NCBI RefSeq assembly: GCF_039543565.1
Contig: NZ_BAABJZ010000002.1
Location: 10,538-74,537 of the forward strand
Source of the DNA: Ferrimonas pelagia
GTDB lineage: Bacteria; Pseudomonadota; Gammaproteobacteria; Enterobacterales; Shewanellaceae
DNA length: 64,000 bases
Reading direction: 5' to 3'
The notes under the pieces are model-generated. The model did no database searches, was not told where the DNA came from, and saw nothing but the letters and a program-made list of their open reading frames with translations. The number at the start of each line of letters is the position of its first letter. Within the stretch, counting starts at the first letter, position 1. Positions 1-8,663 of this stretch are shown here, piece after piece. The translations under genes were made by a program, and so were the position numbers.

Positions 1-178
1 TTTCGGCTCTGGGCCCGGTTCGCGTTTGTTTTTTAGCTTGTGAGTGCAAGTGGCTGTGACTGCAGTTGAACCGGGATTGAACGCATTTTGACCATTTGCG
101 ATTAATTTTGAATCTTTTGCGTTAGGCTGCTTCTAACTTATGTAGCGAATCCACGGTCCCCAATGTAAGGAGTATTGA

Positions 179-718
179 ATGAAACATCTGATCTGGTTGG
201 TCGCAGTGGTCTTGGGCGGTACAGGCACGGCAGTCGCGGCGGACGAGGCGCCGCAGTGGCCGACTCAGGATGGGGATGTGACGGTCGTCTGGCAGGAGCC
301 GGAGAACTACAAAGATGTCCGTACCGGCAGTGGGGTGCAATCCCGATATCAGAATCATGTGTTTGCCACGCTAGGCAAGCATCTGCAAAAACGGGTGACC
401 CCGTTGTTGCAGGATGGCGACAAGGTGACGTTTACCGTGACCGACTTGGATCTGGCTGGCGATGTCCGTCCCTCGTTTGGCCGTACCTCGAATGACATCC
501 GCATCGTCAAAAGCATCTATCCGCCGCGTATGGCATTCAGCTATCAGGTGATCGATGGCAGCGGTGAGGCGATCGCCCAAGGGGAAGAAGACCTGCGCGA
601 TATGGGCTTTGATACCCGCTCGGCCGGCCGCTATCAAAATGAGTCACTGCGTTACGAAATGCACATGCTGGATGATTGGATCCGCAAGGATCTGACCAAG
701 CAGCTTGAGCAGCGCTGA
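179..718 (+). CDS. DUF3016 family secreted protein
   Basis: A 179-residue protein with a clear signal peptide (residues 1-20, cleavage expected after the Ala-Val-Ala at 18-20). The mature part contains a VTVVWQEPENYKD segment and a C-terminal MLDDWIRKDL segment that I associate with the DUF3016 family of periplasmic proteins found in marine gammaproteobacteria; no biochemical function is known to me. The ATG at 179 follows an AAGGAG at 168-173. It stands alone, with an efficient terminator just downstream, and the 178 bases before it hold no gene that I can see. The family call is from recall of the motif pattern, so moderately sure. Confidence 0.75.
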   Translation: MKHLIWLVAVVLGGTGTAVAADEAPQWPTQDGDVTVVWQEPENYKDVRTGSGVQSRYQNHVFATLGKHLQKRVTPLLQDGDKVTFTVTDLDLAGDVRPSFGRTSNDIRIVKSIYPPRMAFSYQVIDGSGEAIAQGEEDLRDMGFDTRSAGRYQNESLRYEMHMLDDWIRKDLTKQLEQR

Positions 719-733
719 GCGGCCCTTATCTTC

Positions 734-761
734 AAAAAAACCGCCTTTCGGCGGTTTTTTT
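734..761. terminator. Bidirectional rho-independent terminator
   Basis: Stem ACCGCC/GGCGGT with a short TTTC loop, preceded by a run of A and followed by a run of T. It lies between the convergent genes at 179-718 (+) and 766-1071 (-), so it can serve both. Confidence 0.9.
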
Positions 762-765
762 GTGT

Positions 766-1071
766 TTACTTAATGCTTTGGCGCAGCTGATTGAGGGTGC
801 TCAGCACCAACTCCAGCTGTTTGACCAGCGTTGCCAACAGGGCGGGATCGGGCTCAGCCTCGAACGCTTGCAGTTGTTCACCCAGCTCCTGTACGTAAGG
901 GACGAAGCGGTTGGCATCGCAGGTAAAGCCCGCATCGGCGCGGAAGATGGCGGCGAATTTGCCTTGGCCTTTTTTCTGTAGCTCATCCAGCAGCATATCG
1001 GCGTCCAGCGCTTGGCGATAGGCGGTTTGCAGGCTGGTACGGTATTGTTCAATGATGGTCTGGTAGGACAT
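766..1071 (-). CDS. Conserved small helical protein of unknown function
   Basis: A 101-residue, mostly alpha-helical soluble protein with no signal peptide or membrane segment. The start at 1071 is supported by an AGGGGAA ribosome site about 8 bases upstream. A compact centre (GKFAAIFRADAGF, residues about 37-49) looks like a conserved core, flanked by amphipathic helices rich in Leu and Gln. I do not recognise a characterised family; a resemblance to PriC-like small helical proteins is possible but not shown. It diverges from the TraB-family gene at 1140. Confidence 0.6.
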   Translation of the reverse strand: MSYQTIIEQYRTSLQTAYRQALDADMLLDELQKKGQGKFAAIFRADAGFTCDANRFVPYVQELGEQLQAFEAEPDPALLATLVKQLELVLSTLNQLRQSIK

Positions 1072-1139
1072 GTGTTTTCCCCTATGATCAGGGGCGAATT
1101 ATAGAAAGGTCGCAGGTGTGACTCAACCGGAGTGGTGAA

Positions 1140-1979
1140 ATGAAAAAATGGATAGGGCTGGTGGTGTGGTTTTGTTGCGCGCTGTCGGTGGCGCAGGCAA
1201 AACCCGGCGATCAGCCGGTGTTTTTCAAATTGGAGGCTCAGGGCCATACGGCCTGGTTGTTGGGCTCTATCCATGTGGGAGAGGCCAGTTTTTACCCTTT
1301 GCCAGAGCAAATTGAGGCGGCTTTTACCCAAGCGACTAGCCTGGCATTAGAGGCGGATCCGAACGATCCCAATTCTCAGGCTCTGGTGATGGCGCACGCG
1401 CTGGCCAAAGGTGCCTTGCCCAAGGCATTGGCGAAGGATCTTGAGGCGTATTGCGGTCAGCTCGGGATCCCGTGTGATCAGCGACTAGCACCGTGGCTGC
1501 TCAGTGCCCAGATCGCCATGTCTCAGATGTCGGCGGCAGGCTATTACCCGGTCCACGGTATCGAGGCGCACCTGTTGCAGCGCTGGCGTGGCAATGTATT
1601 GGAGCTGGAGGGTATGGAGCGTCAATTGACCATCTTCGCTTCTCTCAGTGACACGGCTCAGCACGAAATGCTGGCGGCGGCGCTGGTTGGTCAGGATGAT
1701 GAGTTTGAGCAGTTGATCCGAGCGTGGCGCCAAGGCGATAAAGAAGCGTTGGCCGAGCAGATGAAAGAGGGGATGGCAGGTAGCCCTGAGCTGTGGCAGA
1801 AGCTGATGGTGGATCGCAATCAGGATATGGCGGCGATCTTGGGCCAGTGGCTCGGCCAATACGATCAAATGTTTGTGGTGATCGGCGCCGGCCACTTGGT
1901 GGGTCAGGGTTCGATCCCGCAGCTGCTGCAGCAGCAAGGGATCGCGATCACCGATTGTTGGCAGCAGCGCTGTCAGTAG
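1140..1979 (+). CDS. TraB/GumN family protein
   Basis: A 279-residue secreted protein with a signal peptide (residues 1-20, ending VAQA). The family signature GSIHVG is at residues 42-47, followed by an EADPND acidic motif near 71-76, and a second conserved GAGHLVG segment near 249-255. The paired GxxH...GxGH motifs are typical of TraB/GumN proteins, which are thought to be metal-dependent peptidase-like (Tiki fold) proteins; the bacterial members have no settled role. The start follows a GGAG. It converges closely on the hydrolase gene at 1980, with no terminator between them. Confidence 0.85.
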   Translation: MKKWIGLVVWFCCALSVAQAKPGDQPVFFKLEAQGHTAWLLGSIHVGEASFYPLPEQIEAAFTQATSLALEADPNDPNSQALVMAHALAKGALPKALAKDLEAYCGQLGIPCDQRLAPWLLSAQIAMSQMSAAGYYPVHGIEAHLLQRWRGNVLELEGMERQLTIFASLSDTAQHEMLAAALVGQDDEFEQLIRAWRQGDKEALAEQMKEGMAGSPELWQKLMVDRNQDMAAILGQWLGQYDQMFVVIGAGHLVGQGSIPQLLQQQGIAITDCWQQRCQ

Positions 1980-2546
1980 TTAGGCGTTGGGCTGGGCCAA
2001 CCAGTTCAGGATCGGCCCCAGCAGCTGCTGGGCGGGCTCGGCCCGGTGATTGGGCGAGCGTGGATTGCAGAAGCCATGGGGCTGAGCGGTCAGCGTGAGC
2101 TGACTGTGCTGGATCAGGGCGGTGGTTGGCTCGGTCACGCCGGGATCGTCCCGACACAGCAGCAGGCGCGTGGGGCAAAGGGGGCGTCGCTCGCTGTCGT
2201 TGGCGATCTGGCTGCCGTAGATCAGCGCGACTTTGCCTAGGTGTTGGCCCAGCGGCGTCGAGAGCAGGGGCCAGGCGGCATTCGCGCCGGCGCTGAAGGC
2301 CAGCAGGGCGCTGCCGCTGGGAGCTTGCTCGATCAATGCCTGCAGTTTTTGCTGGTAAACCGCGGGGCTGCAACGGCGTTGAAAGTATTCATAGGCCTGG
2401 GCTTCATCGCGAAACGCGAAGCGTTGGCCGGCATAGGGATCGAGCACCTGCACTGAGCCAAATCGCAGGTTCAGCTCGGCAATAAAGGGGTCGAAGCTGG
2501 CGTGCTGGCCCCAGATATCGGTGATCAACAACAGGGTGTCAGACAT
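1980..2546 (-). CDS. Alpha/beta hydrolase, dienelactone hydrolase-like
   Basis: A 188-residue protein. I start it at 2546 because an AGGAAGAGAG ribosome site lies just upstream and the protein then begins with a hydrolase-like strand (MSDTLLLITDIWG); the frame stays open further upstream but that part overlaps epmB. The serine elbow is AFSAGA (Ser85), where the usual first Gly is Ala. A candidate acid is Asp133/134 (CRDDPG) and the catalytic His is probably His157 in QPHGF, the normal DLH-family order. Substrate unknown. It lies downstream of epmB on the same strand and may be co-transcribed with it. Confidence 0.7.
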   Translation of the reverse strand: MSDTLLLITDIWGQHASFDPFIAELNLRFGSVQVLDPYAGQRFAFRDEAQAYEYFQRRCSPAVYQQKLQALIEQAPSGSALLAFSAGANAAWPLLSTPLGQHLGKVALIYGSQIANDSERRPLCPTRLLLCRDDPGVTEPTTALIQHSQLTLTAQPHGFCNPRSPNHRAEPAQQLLGPILNWLAQPNA

Positions 2547-2602
2547 CTCTCTTCCTTGAATAAACCGCGTGTTGGGTCGATATGCTAACGGCCCTGCGCC
2601 GT

Positions 2603-3625
2603 TTATGCCAATTTGAGGTCGATGGGCGTTTTTGACCGTTTTCCACCGATCTCCCGCACCAATCTGGGCACCAGAAAGCCGGGGCTGAGCTCCAGCCATT
2701 GCGCCATGATCTGGCGTGCCCGGTGATCGCTGACCTCGAAGTGCGCCGCGCCGCGCACTTTGTCGAGTTGGTGCAGGTAGTAGGGCAGGATCCCGGCGGC
2801 AAACAGGCGCTCCGACAGGTGCGCCAATACCTGGGCGTCGTCGTTGACGCCTTTGAGCAGCACACTTTGACTGAGCAGGGTGACGTTGGCCTGCTTGAGC
2901 CGACGCATGGCGGCGGCGAAGACGTCATCGATCTCATTGCCATGGTTGCTGTGCAACACCATGACGATCTGCCAGGGGCTGTCGGCCAGTAGCTGAACCA
3001 ACTCATCGGTGATGCGGCTGGGCATGACCACAGGCAGGCGGGTGTGGATCCGGATCCGCTTTAGCTGGGGCACGGCTTTGAGCTGCTCGAACAGCTCGGC
3101 CAGATGATCGTCCCGCGCCATTAGCGGATCGCCGCCGGACAGCAGCAGCTCGTTGATATTGGGATCGCTGTTGAGGTAGTCGAAGGTGGCGCGGATCTGC
3201 GCGGCGTCGACTTTATGCTGCTGATAGGGGAAATGGCGGCGAAAGCAGTAGCGGCAGTTGACGGCACAGCCGCTGCGCAGCATCAGCAGCGCACGCGAGC
3301 GGTATTTGTGTAGCAAGCCCGGGGTGCTGCCCTGTTGCTCCTCGGTGGGATCCGTATCAAACCCGGGGGTATCGCGCATCTCCGCGCCGATGGGCAGCAC
3401 TTGCCGCAGCAGGGGATCGTTCGGATCGCCTTGGCGGATCTTGGCGGCAAAGGCGCGTGGAACCAGCATGGGAAACTGGCGACGCGCGGCCTGCCCATCG
3501 CCGTAGCGGGTGGGATCCAGATCAAGATCCTGCAACAGAGTCACAGGATCCTTGTAGGCATTGGCCAGATCGATCTGCCAGCTCCGCTGCGAGCGGTGCA
3601 CAGGATCGGAATTTCGGGTTATCAT
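2603..3625 (-). CDS. epmB: EF-P beta-lysylation protein (lysine 2,3-aminomutase)
   Basis: A 340-residue radical-SAM enzyme of the KamA family. The cluster-binding CxxxCxxC is Cys120, Cys124, Cys127 (SGCAVNCRYCFRRHFPY), and a GGDPL motif follows. EpmB converts L-alpha-lysine to R-beta-lysine, which EpmA attaches to EF-P; the length matches the EF-P-linked clade rather than the longer catabolic aminomutases. It is divergent from efp with 40 bases between the start codons, and epmA follows efp, so the substrate protein and two of its modification enzymes are together. The hydroxylase EpmC is not in the window. Confidence 0.95.
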   Translation of the reverse strand: MITRNSDPVHRSQRSWQIDLANAYKDPVTLLQDLDLDPTRYGDGQAARRQFPMLVPRAFAAKIRQGDPNDPLLRQVLPIGAEMRDTPGFDTDPTEEQQGSTPGLLHKYRSRALLMLRSGCAVNCRYCFRRHFPYQQHKVDAAQIRATFDYLNSDPNINELLLSGGDPLMARDDHLAELFEQLKAVPQLKRIRIHTRLPVVMPSRITDELVQLLADSPWQIVMVLHSNHGNEIDDVFAAAMRRLKQANVTLLSQSVLLKGVNDDAQVLAHLSERLFAAGILPYYLHQLDKVRGAAHFEVSDHRARQIMAQWLELSPGFLVPRLVREIGGKRSKTPIDLKLA

Positions 3626-3665
3626 TGTACGGTTAATTTCAACAGAGACAGCTGGAAGAGAGAAG

Positions 3666-4235
3666 ATGGCTTCTTATTCGACGAACGAATTTAAATCCGG
3701 GCTTAAGATAATGCTGGACGGCGAGCCGTGCAACATTATTGAGAACGAGTTGTTTAAGCCAGGCAAAGGTCAGGCGATTAACCGCGTGAAGATCAAAAAG
3801 TTGATCAGCGGTAAGACTCTGGAAAAGAACTTCAAGTCGGGCGAGAGCGTCGAAGGCGCAGACGTAATGGACATGGATCTGGCTTACCTCTACAGCGATG
3901 GTGAGTTCTGGCATTTCATGAACAACGACACCTTCGAGCAGCTCGCAGCCGATAAAAAGGCCGTGGGCGATGCGGAAAAGTGGCTGGTGGAGCAGGATAC
4001 CTGCACCATCACCGTGTGGAACGACAACCCAATCGTCGTGACGCCGCCGAACTTCGTTGAGCTGGAAGTAACGGAAACCGATCCGGGCCTGAAAGGCGAT
4101 ACCCAAGGTACCGGCGGTAAGCCAGCCACTTTGGCGACCGGTGCCGTGGTGCGTGTGCCGCTGTTTATTACCATCGGTGAGGTGGTAAAAGTGGATACCC
4201 GTACCGGCGAATACGTAGAGCGTGTGCGCAAGTAA
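3666..4235 (+). CDS. efp: Translation elongation factor P
   Basis: A 189-residue EF-P beginning MASYSTNEF. The frame is open upstream, but the ATG at 3666 matches the family start and follows AGAGAG. The modified lysine is Lys34 in the loop KPGKGQA, the type that EpmA beta-lysylates. EF-P binds between the P and E sites of stalled ribosomes and rescues polyproline synthesis. Domains: KOW-like N domain (about 1-64) and two OB-fold domains (about 65-126 and 127-189). It ends in the usual EYVERVRK. A strong terminator follows, so epmA is probably expressed partly from its own promoter. Confidence 0.97.
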   Translation: MASYSTNEFKSGLKIMLDGEPCNIIENELFKPGKGQAINRVKIKKLISGKTLEKNFKSGESVEGADVMDMDLAYLYSDGEFWHFMNNDTFEQLAADKKAVGDAEKWLVEQDTCTITVWNDNPIVVTPPNFVELEVTETDPGLKGDTQGTGGKPATLATGAVVRVPLFITIGEVVKVDTRTGEYVERVRK

Positions 4236-4254
4236 TTGCCGCACATTGAGCGTG

Positions 4255-4282
4255 AAAGAGCGGGCCTATGCCCGCTCTTTTT
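4255..4282 (+). terminator. Rho-independent terminator after efp
   Basis: Stem AAAGAGCGGGC/GCCCGCTCTTT with a four-base loop, followed by T residues; 20 bases after the efp stop codon. Confidence 0.9.
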
Positions 4283-4366
4283 GTTTCTCTTGCGCAATGC
4301 GGCTATCGCCGCTGAGCGGCATAGGCCAGAACGGTTCATGCGCAAAACTCTGAGTTCTGTAAAACC

Positions 4367-5344
4367 ATGATTGAAACCACTGAGTGGCAGCCCACCACGA
4401 CCCGGGCCCAACTGCGACGCCGCGCCGAGGTGATCCAGGCGATCCGAGCCTTCTTTGCCCAGCGTGAGGTGCTCGAGGTGGATACGCCAGCCCTGAGTAA
4501 GGCGGCGGTGACCGATATCCATCTGGTGAGTTTTGAGACCACCTTCGTCGGCCCCGGCGCCGCGCAGGGGCTGCCGCTGTACCTGATGACCTCGCCGGAA
4601 TTTCATATGAAACGCCTGCTGTGCGCGGGCTCAGGTTGCATCTATCAGATCGGCAAGAGCTTTCGTAATGAAGAATCTGGCCGTCATCACAATCCGGAAT
4701 TCACCATGCTGGAGTGGTACCGCGTGGGGTTTGACCATCACGCGCTGATGGCGGAGATGGCGGAGCTGTTGAAGGCGACCTTGGGCTGTGGCGAGCCGGA
4801 GAAGGTGACCTACGCCGAGGCGTTTGAGCGGGTGCTGGGATGCGATCCGCTGGAGGCGTCGGTGGCCGAGCTGCAGGCCTTGTGCCGTCAGCATGATCTG
4901 CAGGATATCGGCGATCAGGAAACCACCCATGCGCCGCTGCAGCAATTGCTGTTCTCCATGGTGGTGGAGCCGCAGATCGGCCAGGCGGTGCCGTGCATGG
5001 TGCATGCTTTCCCGGCGAACCAGGCGGCGTTGGCCCGTATTAATGTGGCCGATCCGCGCACGGCCGACCGCTTCGAGGTGTACTTTAAAGGCATCGAGTT
5101 GGCCAACGGCTTTTATGAGTTGGCGGACGGCGCCGAGCAATTGCGCCGTTTCGAGCAGGACAACCGAGAGCGACGGGCGATGGGCTTGGTGCAGCGGCCG
5201 ATCGACCATCACCTGATCGTCGCACTGAAGCACGGCTTGCCGGACTGCGCCGGGGTGGCATTGGGCATTGACCGATTGGTGATGTTGGCCAGCGATCTGA
5301 AGCATATTGAACAGGTTATCGCCTTTCCCGTCGGGCGGGCCTGA
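4367..5344 (+). CDS. epmA: EF-P (R)-beta-lysyltransferase
   Basis: A 325-residue class II lysyl-tRNA-synthetase paralog without the tRNA anticodon-binding domain, the usual EpmA size. The N terminus (WQPTTTRAQLRRRAEVIQ) and the VTDIHLVSFET segment match EpmA. Class II motif 2 is visible as FRNEESGRHHNPEFTMLEWY and motif 3 as GVALGIDRLVMLAS near the C terminus. It activates R-beta-lysine and attaches it to Lys34 of EF-P. It follows efp in the same direction, 131 bases away and past a terminator. Confidence 0.95.
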   Translation: MIETTEWQPTTTRAQLRRRAEVIQAIRAFFAQREVLEVDTPALSKAAVTDIHLVSFETTFVGPGAAQGLPLYLMTSPEFHMKRLLCAGSGCIYQIGKSFRNEESGRHHNPEFTMLEWYRVGFDHHALMAEMAELLKATLGCGEPEKVTYAEAFERVLGCDPLEASVAELQALCRQHDLQDIGDQETTHAPLQQLLFSMVVEPQIGQAVPCMVHAFPANQAALARINVADPRTADRFEVYFKGIELANGFYELADGAEQLRRFEQDNRERRAMGLVQRPIDHHLIVALKHGLPDCAGVALGIDRLVMLASDLKHIEQVIAFPVGRA

Positions 5345-5359
5345 GTTACACTGGATAAG

Positions 5360-5376
5360 TTAAGAGTCATTCTCAA
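5360..5376. promoter_or_regulatory. Possible Fur/Zur-type operator
   Basis: An imperfect palindrome (TTAAGAGTCATTCTCAA) lies 23 bases before the first gene of the metal-uptake operon. Its right half, ATTCTCA, is the same as the right half of the better Fur-like site at 9540-9554. The left half is a poor match, so this is only a candidate. Confidence 0.3.
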
Positions 5377-5399
5377 TCACAGGACAGTTTGCTGAGCAG

Positions 5400-5702
5400 A
5401 TGGTGTGTGAGACGGTAAGGCGAGGATCGGTATGGTCGATCCTGATGGCGGTTTGGATCCTGGCGCTTGCGCTGGTGGCCCCGCTGCACGCCCAGACCCA
5501 TCATCATGAGCACGACAGCAGCGTCATTGAGCTGTGCGATTTCTTCGTTCACCAGCATCAACTGACGCAACTGCTCAGTGTTGACTGGCACTGGCCTGAC
5601 AGCAACAGTCGGGCACTGTGTTCGGATGCGGTTGAGCCACCTCGGCACAACTGCGCCACCACTAAGGGCTATCTGGCCCGCGCCCCACCGCGCCTTTCCT
5701 AA
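5400..5702 (+). CDS. Small secreted His-containing protein of the metal-uptake operon
   Basis: A 100-residue protein. A basic n-region followed by a strong hydrophobic stretch (residues about 11-31, ending APLHA) forms a signal peptide. The mature protein begins QTHHHEHD, a likely metal-binding tip, and includes VHQHQ and three Cys (positions about 46, 74, 85). I do not recognise the family. Its place as first gene before a His-rich outer-membrane barrel, a ZnuA-like protein and a ZnuB-like permease suggests a periplasmic role in zinc handling; that is inference. The start codon has no strong ribosome site. Confidence 0.55.
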   Translation: MVCETVRRGSVWSILMAVWILALALVAPLHAQTHHHEHDSSVIELCDFFVHQHQLTQLLSVDWHWPDSNSRALCSDAVEPPRHNCATTKGYLARAPPRLS

Positions 5703-5788
5703 CGCAAACCAATGATTAATGACGGCAACGGTCGCGACCGCTGACGCGGCGATCTTGCATCTATCCAATTTGTATTAGGAAAGACACC

Positions 5789-6979
5789 ATGTCTTCGACG
5801 TTTCGAATTCACAGCACCGCGATTGCGGTTGCTGCCCTGATGGGCACCGCATTTTCTGCTCAGGCAAACCTGACCAACCCTGAGATCAGCCTGGTACTTG
5901 ATGGGCATTATCAGTCTGGCGAACGGGCGCTGGGCGAGCGCGAAGAGGGCTTCGCCCTGGGCCACACCGAGCTGGCGATCTCCGCTGCGGTGGACGACAA
6001 GTTTTACGGCAAACTCACCACGGTGCTGGAAAGCCATGAGGGCGAGATCGAAGTGGGGCTGGAAGAGGCCTTTATTCAAACCTTGGCCATGCCTTGGGCT
6101 CTGTCGGTGCGCGCCGGCCGGTTTTTGTCGGAGATCGGCTATCTGAACAACCAGCATCTGCACAGTGATGCCTTTGTTGAGCGGCCCGCGGCCTATCGGG
6201 CGTTTCTTGGCGGTCACTATTTTGATGACGGCATTCGGCTCAACTGGATCGCGCCGACCGACACCTATTGGGAATTAGGCACAGAGGTGTTTGGTGGCGA
6301 TCCGTTGCAGGCCGAAGGGCTGGATCACGCTGAAACCGTCGGGGTGTACCACCTGTACAGCAAGTGGGGCGGCGATATCGGCTTAGCGCACAGCTGGCAG
6401 GCGGGGATCTCCTGGTTGCGTAACGAGAACGGTCAGGGCGGAGTGCATGAGGAGCACGCTGAGGACCTGTTGGACGATCATGACCATGATCACAGCCATG
6501 GTGCTGAGTTTACCGGGCGGGATCTGTTTAACGTCTCAGCGGTATACAAATGGGCACCAGGCGGTAACTACAAATACAATCACCTGACGATCAGTGCCGA
6601 ATACTTTTATCTGGATTCGCCGTTTGCCGGTGAGGAGCATGACCATGATCACCACGCCTTGGCTGAGGAGGCGGGGGCGGACTACTTTGACGGTTGGTAT
6701 GTCTCCGGGGTGTATCAGATCAGCCCTTCTTGGTCGGCGGGTTTGCGCTATGGCCAGATGAGCGCCGGGCTGATGGAAGCGCACGGCGATCACAGCCATT
6801 ATCACCCTGCCGACATCAAGGAAACCGAGGCCATGCTAGCCTGGCATCCAAGTCACTTCTCCACCGTGCGTCTGCAGTACAGCCATCAGGATGTGCATGG
6901 GCTGGATCATGCCGATGATCACCAATTCACGCTGCAATATGTGATGACCTTGGGAGCCCACGATGCGCACCAGTTTTAA
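5789..6979 (+). CDS. Outer-membrane beta-barrel with His-rich loops, probable zinc channel
   Basis: A 396-residue protein with a signal peptide (residues 1-26, ending FSAQA) and alternating amphipathic strands through to a C-terminal Phe, typical of an outer-membrane barrel. Three predicted loops are crowded with His and Asp/Glu: around residues 220-238 (DDHDHDHSHG), 284-293 (EEHDHDHHAL) and 330-340 (HGDHSHYHPAD). It has no TonB plug domain or TonB box, so it looks like a porin rather than a TonB receptor. The ATG follows AGGAAAG. The gene overlaps the downstream ZnuA-like gene by 17 bases, so the two are translationally coupled. Zinc as substrate is inferred from the loops and neighbours. 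Confidence 0.75.
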   Translation: MSSTFRIHSTAIAVAALMGTAFSAQANLTNPEISLVLDGHYQSGERALGEREEGFALGHTELAISAAVDDKFYGKLTTVLESHEGEIEVGLEEAFIQTLAMPWALSVRAGRFLSEIGYLNNQHLHSDAFVERPAAYRAFLGGHYFDDGIRLNWIAPTDTYWELGTEVFGGDPLQAEGLDHAETVGVYHLYSKWGGDIGLAHSWQAGISWLRNENGQGGVHEEHAEDLLDDHDHDHSHGAEFTGRDLFNVSAVYKWAPGGNYKYNHLTISAEYFYLDSPFAGEEHDHDHHALAEEAGADYFDGWYVSGVYQISPSWSAGLRYGQMSAGLMEAHGDHSHYHPADIKETEAMLAWHPSHFSTVRLQYSHQDVHGLDHADDHQFTLQYVMTLGAHDAHQF

Positions 6980-7862
6980 GCGGCTTTTTGCGTGCTGTGC
7001 CTTGCTGCTGGCGCCCAATGCTTGGGCGCTGAACCTGTTCGCCTGTGAGCCGGAATACGCGGCGCTGGCGCAGGAGCTGGCGCCCGAGGCGCGGATCTTC
7101 AGTGCCACCACGGCGCTGCAGGATCCCCATCAGATCCAAGCCCGGCCCAGTTTGATCGCTCAGATGCGGCGGGCGGATCTGGCGATCTGTGCCGGCGCTG
7201 AGTTGGAGGTGGGTTGGTTGCCTATGCTGCAGATGAAGGCCAACAATCCCAAGGTGCGGGATGGCCTGCCGGGCATGTTCTATGCGGCCGAGCAGGTGGA
7301 CACCTTGGATCGGCTCGATAGCGTCAGTCGCGATATGGGCGATGTGCACGCCGAAGGGAATCCGCACCTGCATTTCTCGCCACAGCGGCTGCTGCGGGTG
7401 GCGCAGGTATTAACCGAGCGCCTGGCGCAGTTAGATCCAACCAATGCTGAGCACTACCGGGCGAATTTCGACGATTTCAGTGCCCGTTGGTTGACGGCCA
7501 TCCCCGTCTGGGAGGCAAAAGCGGCGCCGTTGCACGGGCAGGCGGTGATCGCCTATCACTCCAGTTTCCGCTATCTGTTTGATTGGCTCGGCGTCGAGCA
7601 GGCGGGAGATCTGGAGCCCAAGCCGGGCTTGCCGCCGAGTACGGCCCATCTGGCTGGGCTGCTGGCACTGACGGAGCAGCAAACCATCATGGCGGTGGTG
7701 CATGCGGGCTATCAGGATCGCCGCGGGGCGCAGTGGCTGGCGCAGCGGGCCGAGTTGCCCGTGGTGCGCTTGCCGTTTTCGACCGGCCAGGAGGGGATCG
7801 ACAGCCTGTTTGCGCTGTACGATGCGGTGTTGGAGCCGTTGTTGGCACACGTGGGGGAATGA
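6963..7862 (+). CDS. Metal ABC transporter substrate-binding protein (ZnuA-like)
   Basis: A 299-residue periplasmic protein of the ZnuA/TroA cluster-A-I family with a signal peptide (residues 1-22). Candidate ligands are His56 (DPHQIQARPS), His135/His137 (NPHLHFSP) and His199 (AYHSSFRYLF), which reproduce the family's three-His pattern; a C-terminal acidic ligand is less clear. It lacks the long His/Asp loop that many ZnuA proteins carry between the first two sites; the upstream barrel carries such runs instead. It overlaps both neighbours (17 bases before, 4 after), a tight operon. Zinc is the likely substrate, manganese less so given three His. Confidence 0.85.
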   Translation: MRTSFKRLFACCALLLAPNAWALNLFACEPEYAALAQELAPEARIFSATTALQDPHQIQARPSLIAQMRRADLAICAGAELEVGWLPMLQMKANNPKVRDGLPGMFYAAEQVDTLDRLDSVSRDMGDVHAEGNPHLHFSPQRLLRVAQVLTERLAQLDPTNAEHYRANFDDFSARWLTAIPVWEAKAAPLHGQAVIAYHSSFRYLFDWLGVEQAGDLEPKPGLPPSTAHLAGLLALTEQQTIMAVVHAGYQDRRGAQWLAQRAELPVVRLPFSTGQEGIDSLFALYDAVLEPLLAHVGE

Positions 7863-8641
7863 TGGATCTGACTTTGCTCACCATTTTAGCGCCTGCCTTG
7901 GCGGCAGGACTGTTGGTGCTGTCGACGCACGTCGTGCTGGGCCGTCAGGTGCTGAAACGCGGGATCATCTTTATTGATCTGGCGATCGCTCAGATCGCGG
8001 CGCTGGGTGCCGTGCTGGTACACACCCGGCATTGGCTGCACGATGCCGATGGCCATCAGCACCTATTGGGGCTGGATTACCTGGTGCCGGCTCTGTTCGC
8101 GTTGGGCGGGGCGGCGCTGATCGCCCTGCTGGAGCGCCGCTTTAAGGCGGAGCTGGAGGCGTTGATCGGTTGCCTGTATGTGCTCAGTGCGGTGGCCGCA
8201 ATGTTGTTATTGGCAGGGGATCCCCACGGTGGCGAGCTGCTCAAGCAGTTGTTATCCGGTCAGATCCTCTGGACCGATTGGCCGAGTCTGGTGGGCCCGG
8301 TGCTGATCACGGTGCTCTGCTTAGGTTTGTTGCTTTGGCGCCCAGACGTGTTGGAAGGCCCTTTGTTCTACGTGCTGTTTGCCCTAGTGATCACCTTTTC
8401 GGTGCAACTGGTGGGGGTCTATCTGGTGTTTTCCAGCTTGATCCTGCCCGCTCTGGCGGTGAACCGCATGTCTGGCAAGTCTGCGCTGTTTTGGGGCTAT
8501 GGCGTGGGCGTATTAGGTTATGCCAGTGGCCTGTGGCTGTCGGCGGGGCTTGATCTGCCCTCTGGGGCGACCATCGTCTGTACCCTGAGCTTGGCAGCGG
8601 TGTTGGTGCGGGTGAGTGTCCGGGGGCAAGGCTCGCGCTAA
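7859..8641 (+). CDS. Metal ABC transporter permease (ZnuB-like)
   Basis: A 260-residue polytopic membrane protein with about eight hydrophobic segments and the ABC-3 family segments RGIIFIDLAIAQIAALG (residues about 38-54) and VGVYLVFSSLILPALAV near residue 187. The start is placed at 7859 because ATGA overlaps the stop of the binding-protein gene; a longer open frame exists upstream but lies inside that gene. The ABC ATPase (ZnuC) that must power it is not next to it: the next genes are bfr and bfd on the other strand. Either a distant ZnuC serves it or the operon was rearranged. Confidence 0.85.
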   Translation: MMDLTLLTILAPALAAGLLVLSTHVVLGRQVLKRGIIFIDLAIAQIAALGAVLVHTRHWLHDADGHQHLLGLDYLVPALFALGGAALIALLERRFKAELEALIGCLYVLSAVAAMLLLAGDPHGGELLKQLLSGQILWTDWPSLVGPVLITVLCLGLLLWRPDVLEGPLFYVLFALVITFSVQLVGVYLVFSSLILPALAVNRMSGKSALFWGYGVGVLGYASGLWLSAGLDLPSGATIVCTLSLAAVLVRVSVRGQGSR

Positions 8642-8663
8642 GAGCACAGATGGAGGAATGCAT

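Noticed and set aside
7583..7858. The longer open frame before the ZnuB-like permease
   Set aside because: It lies entirely within the binding-protein gene in another frame; the ATGA overlap at 7859 is the natural start.
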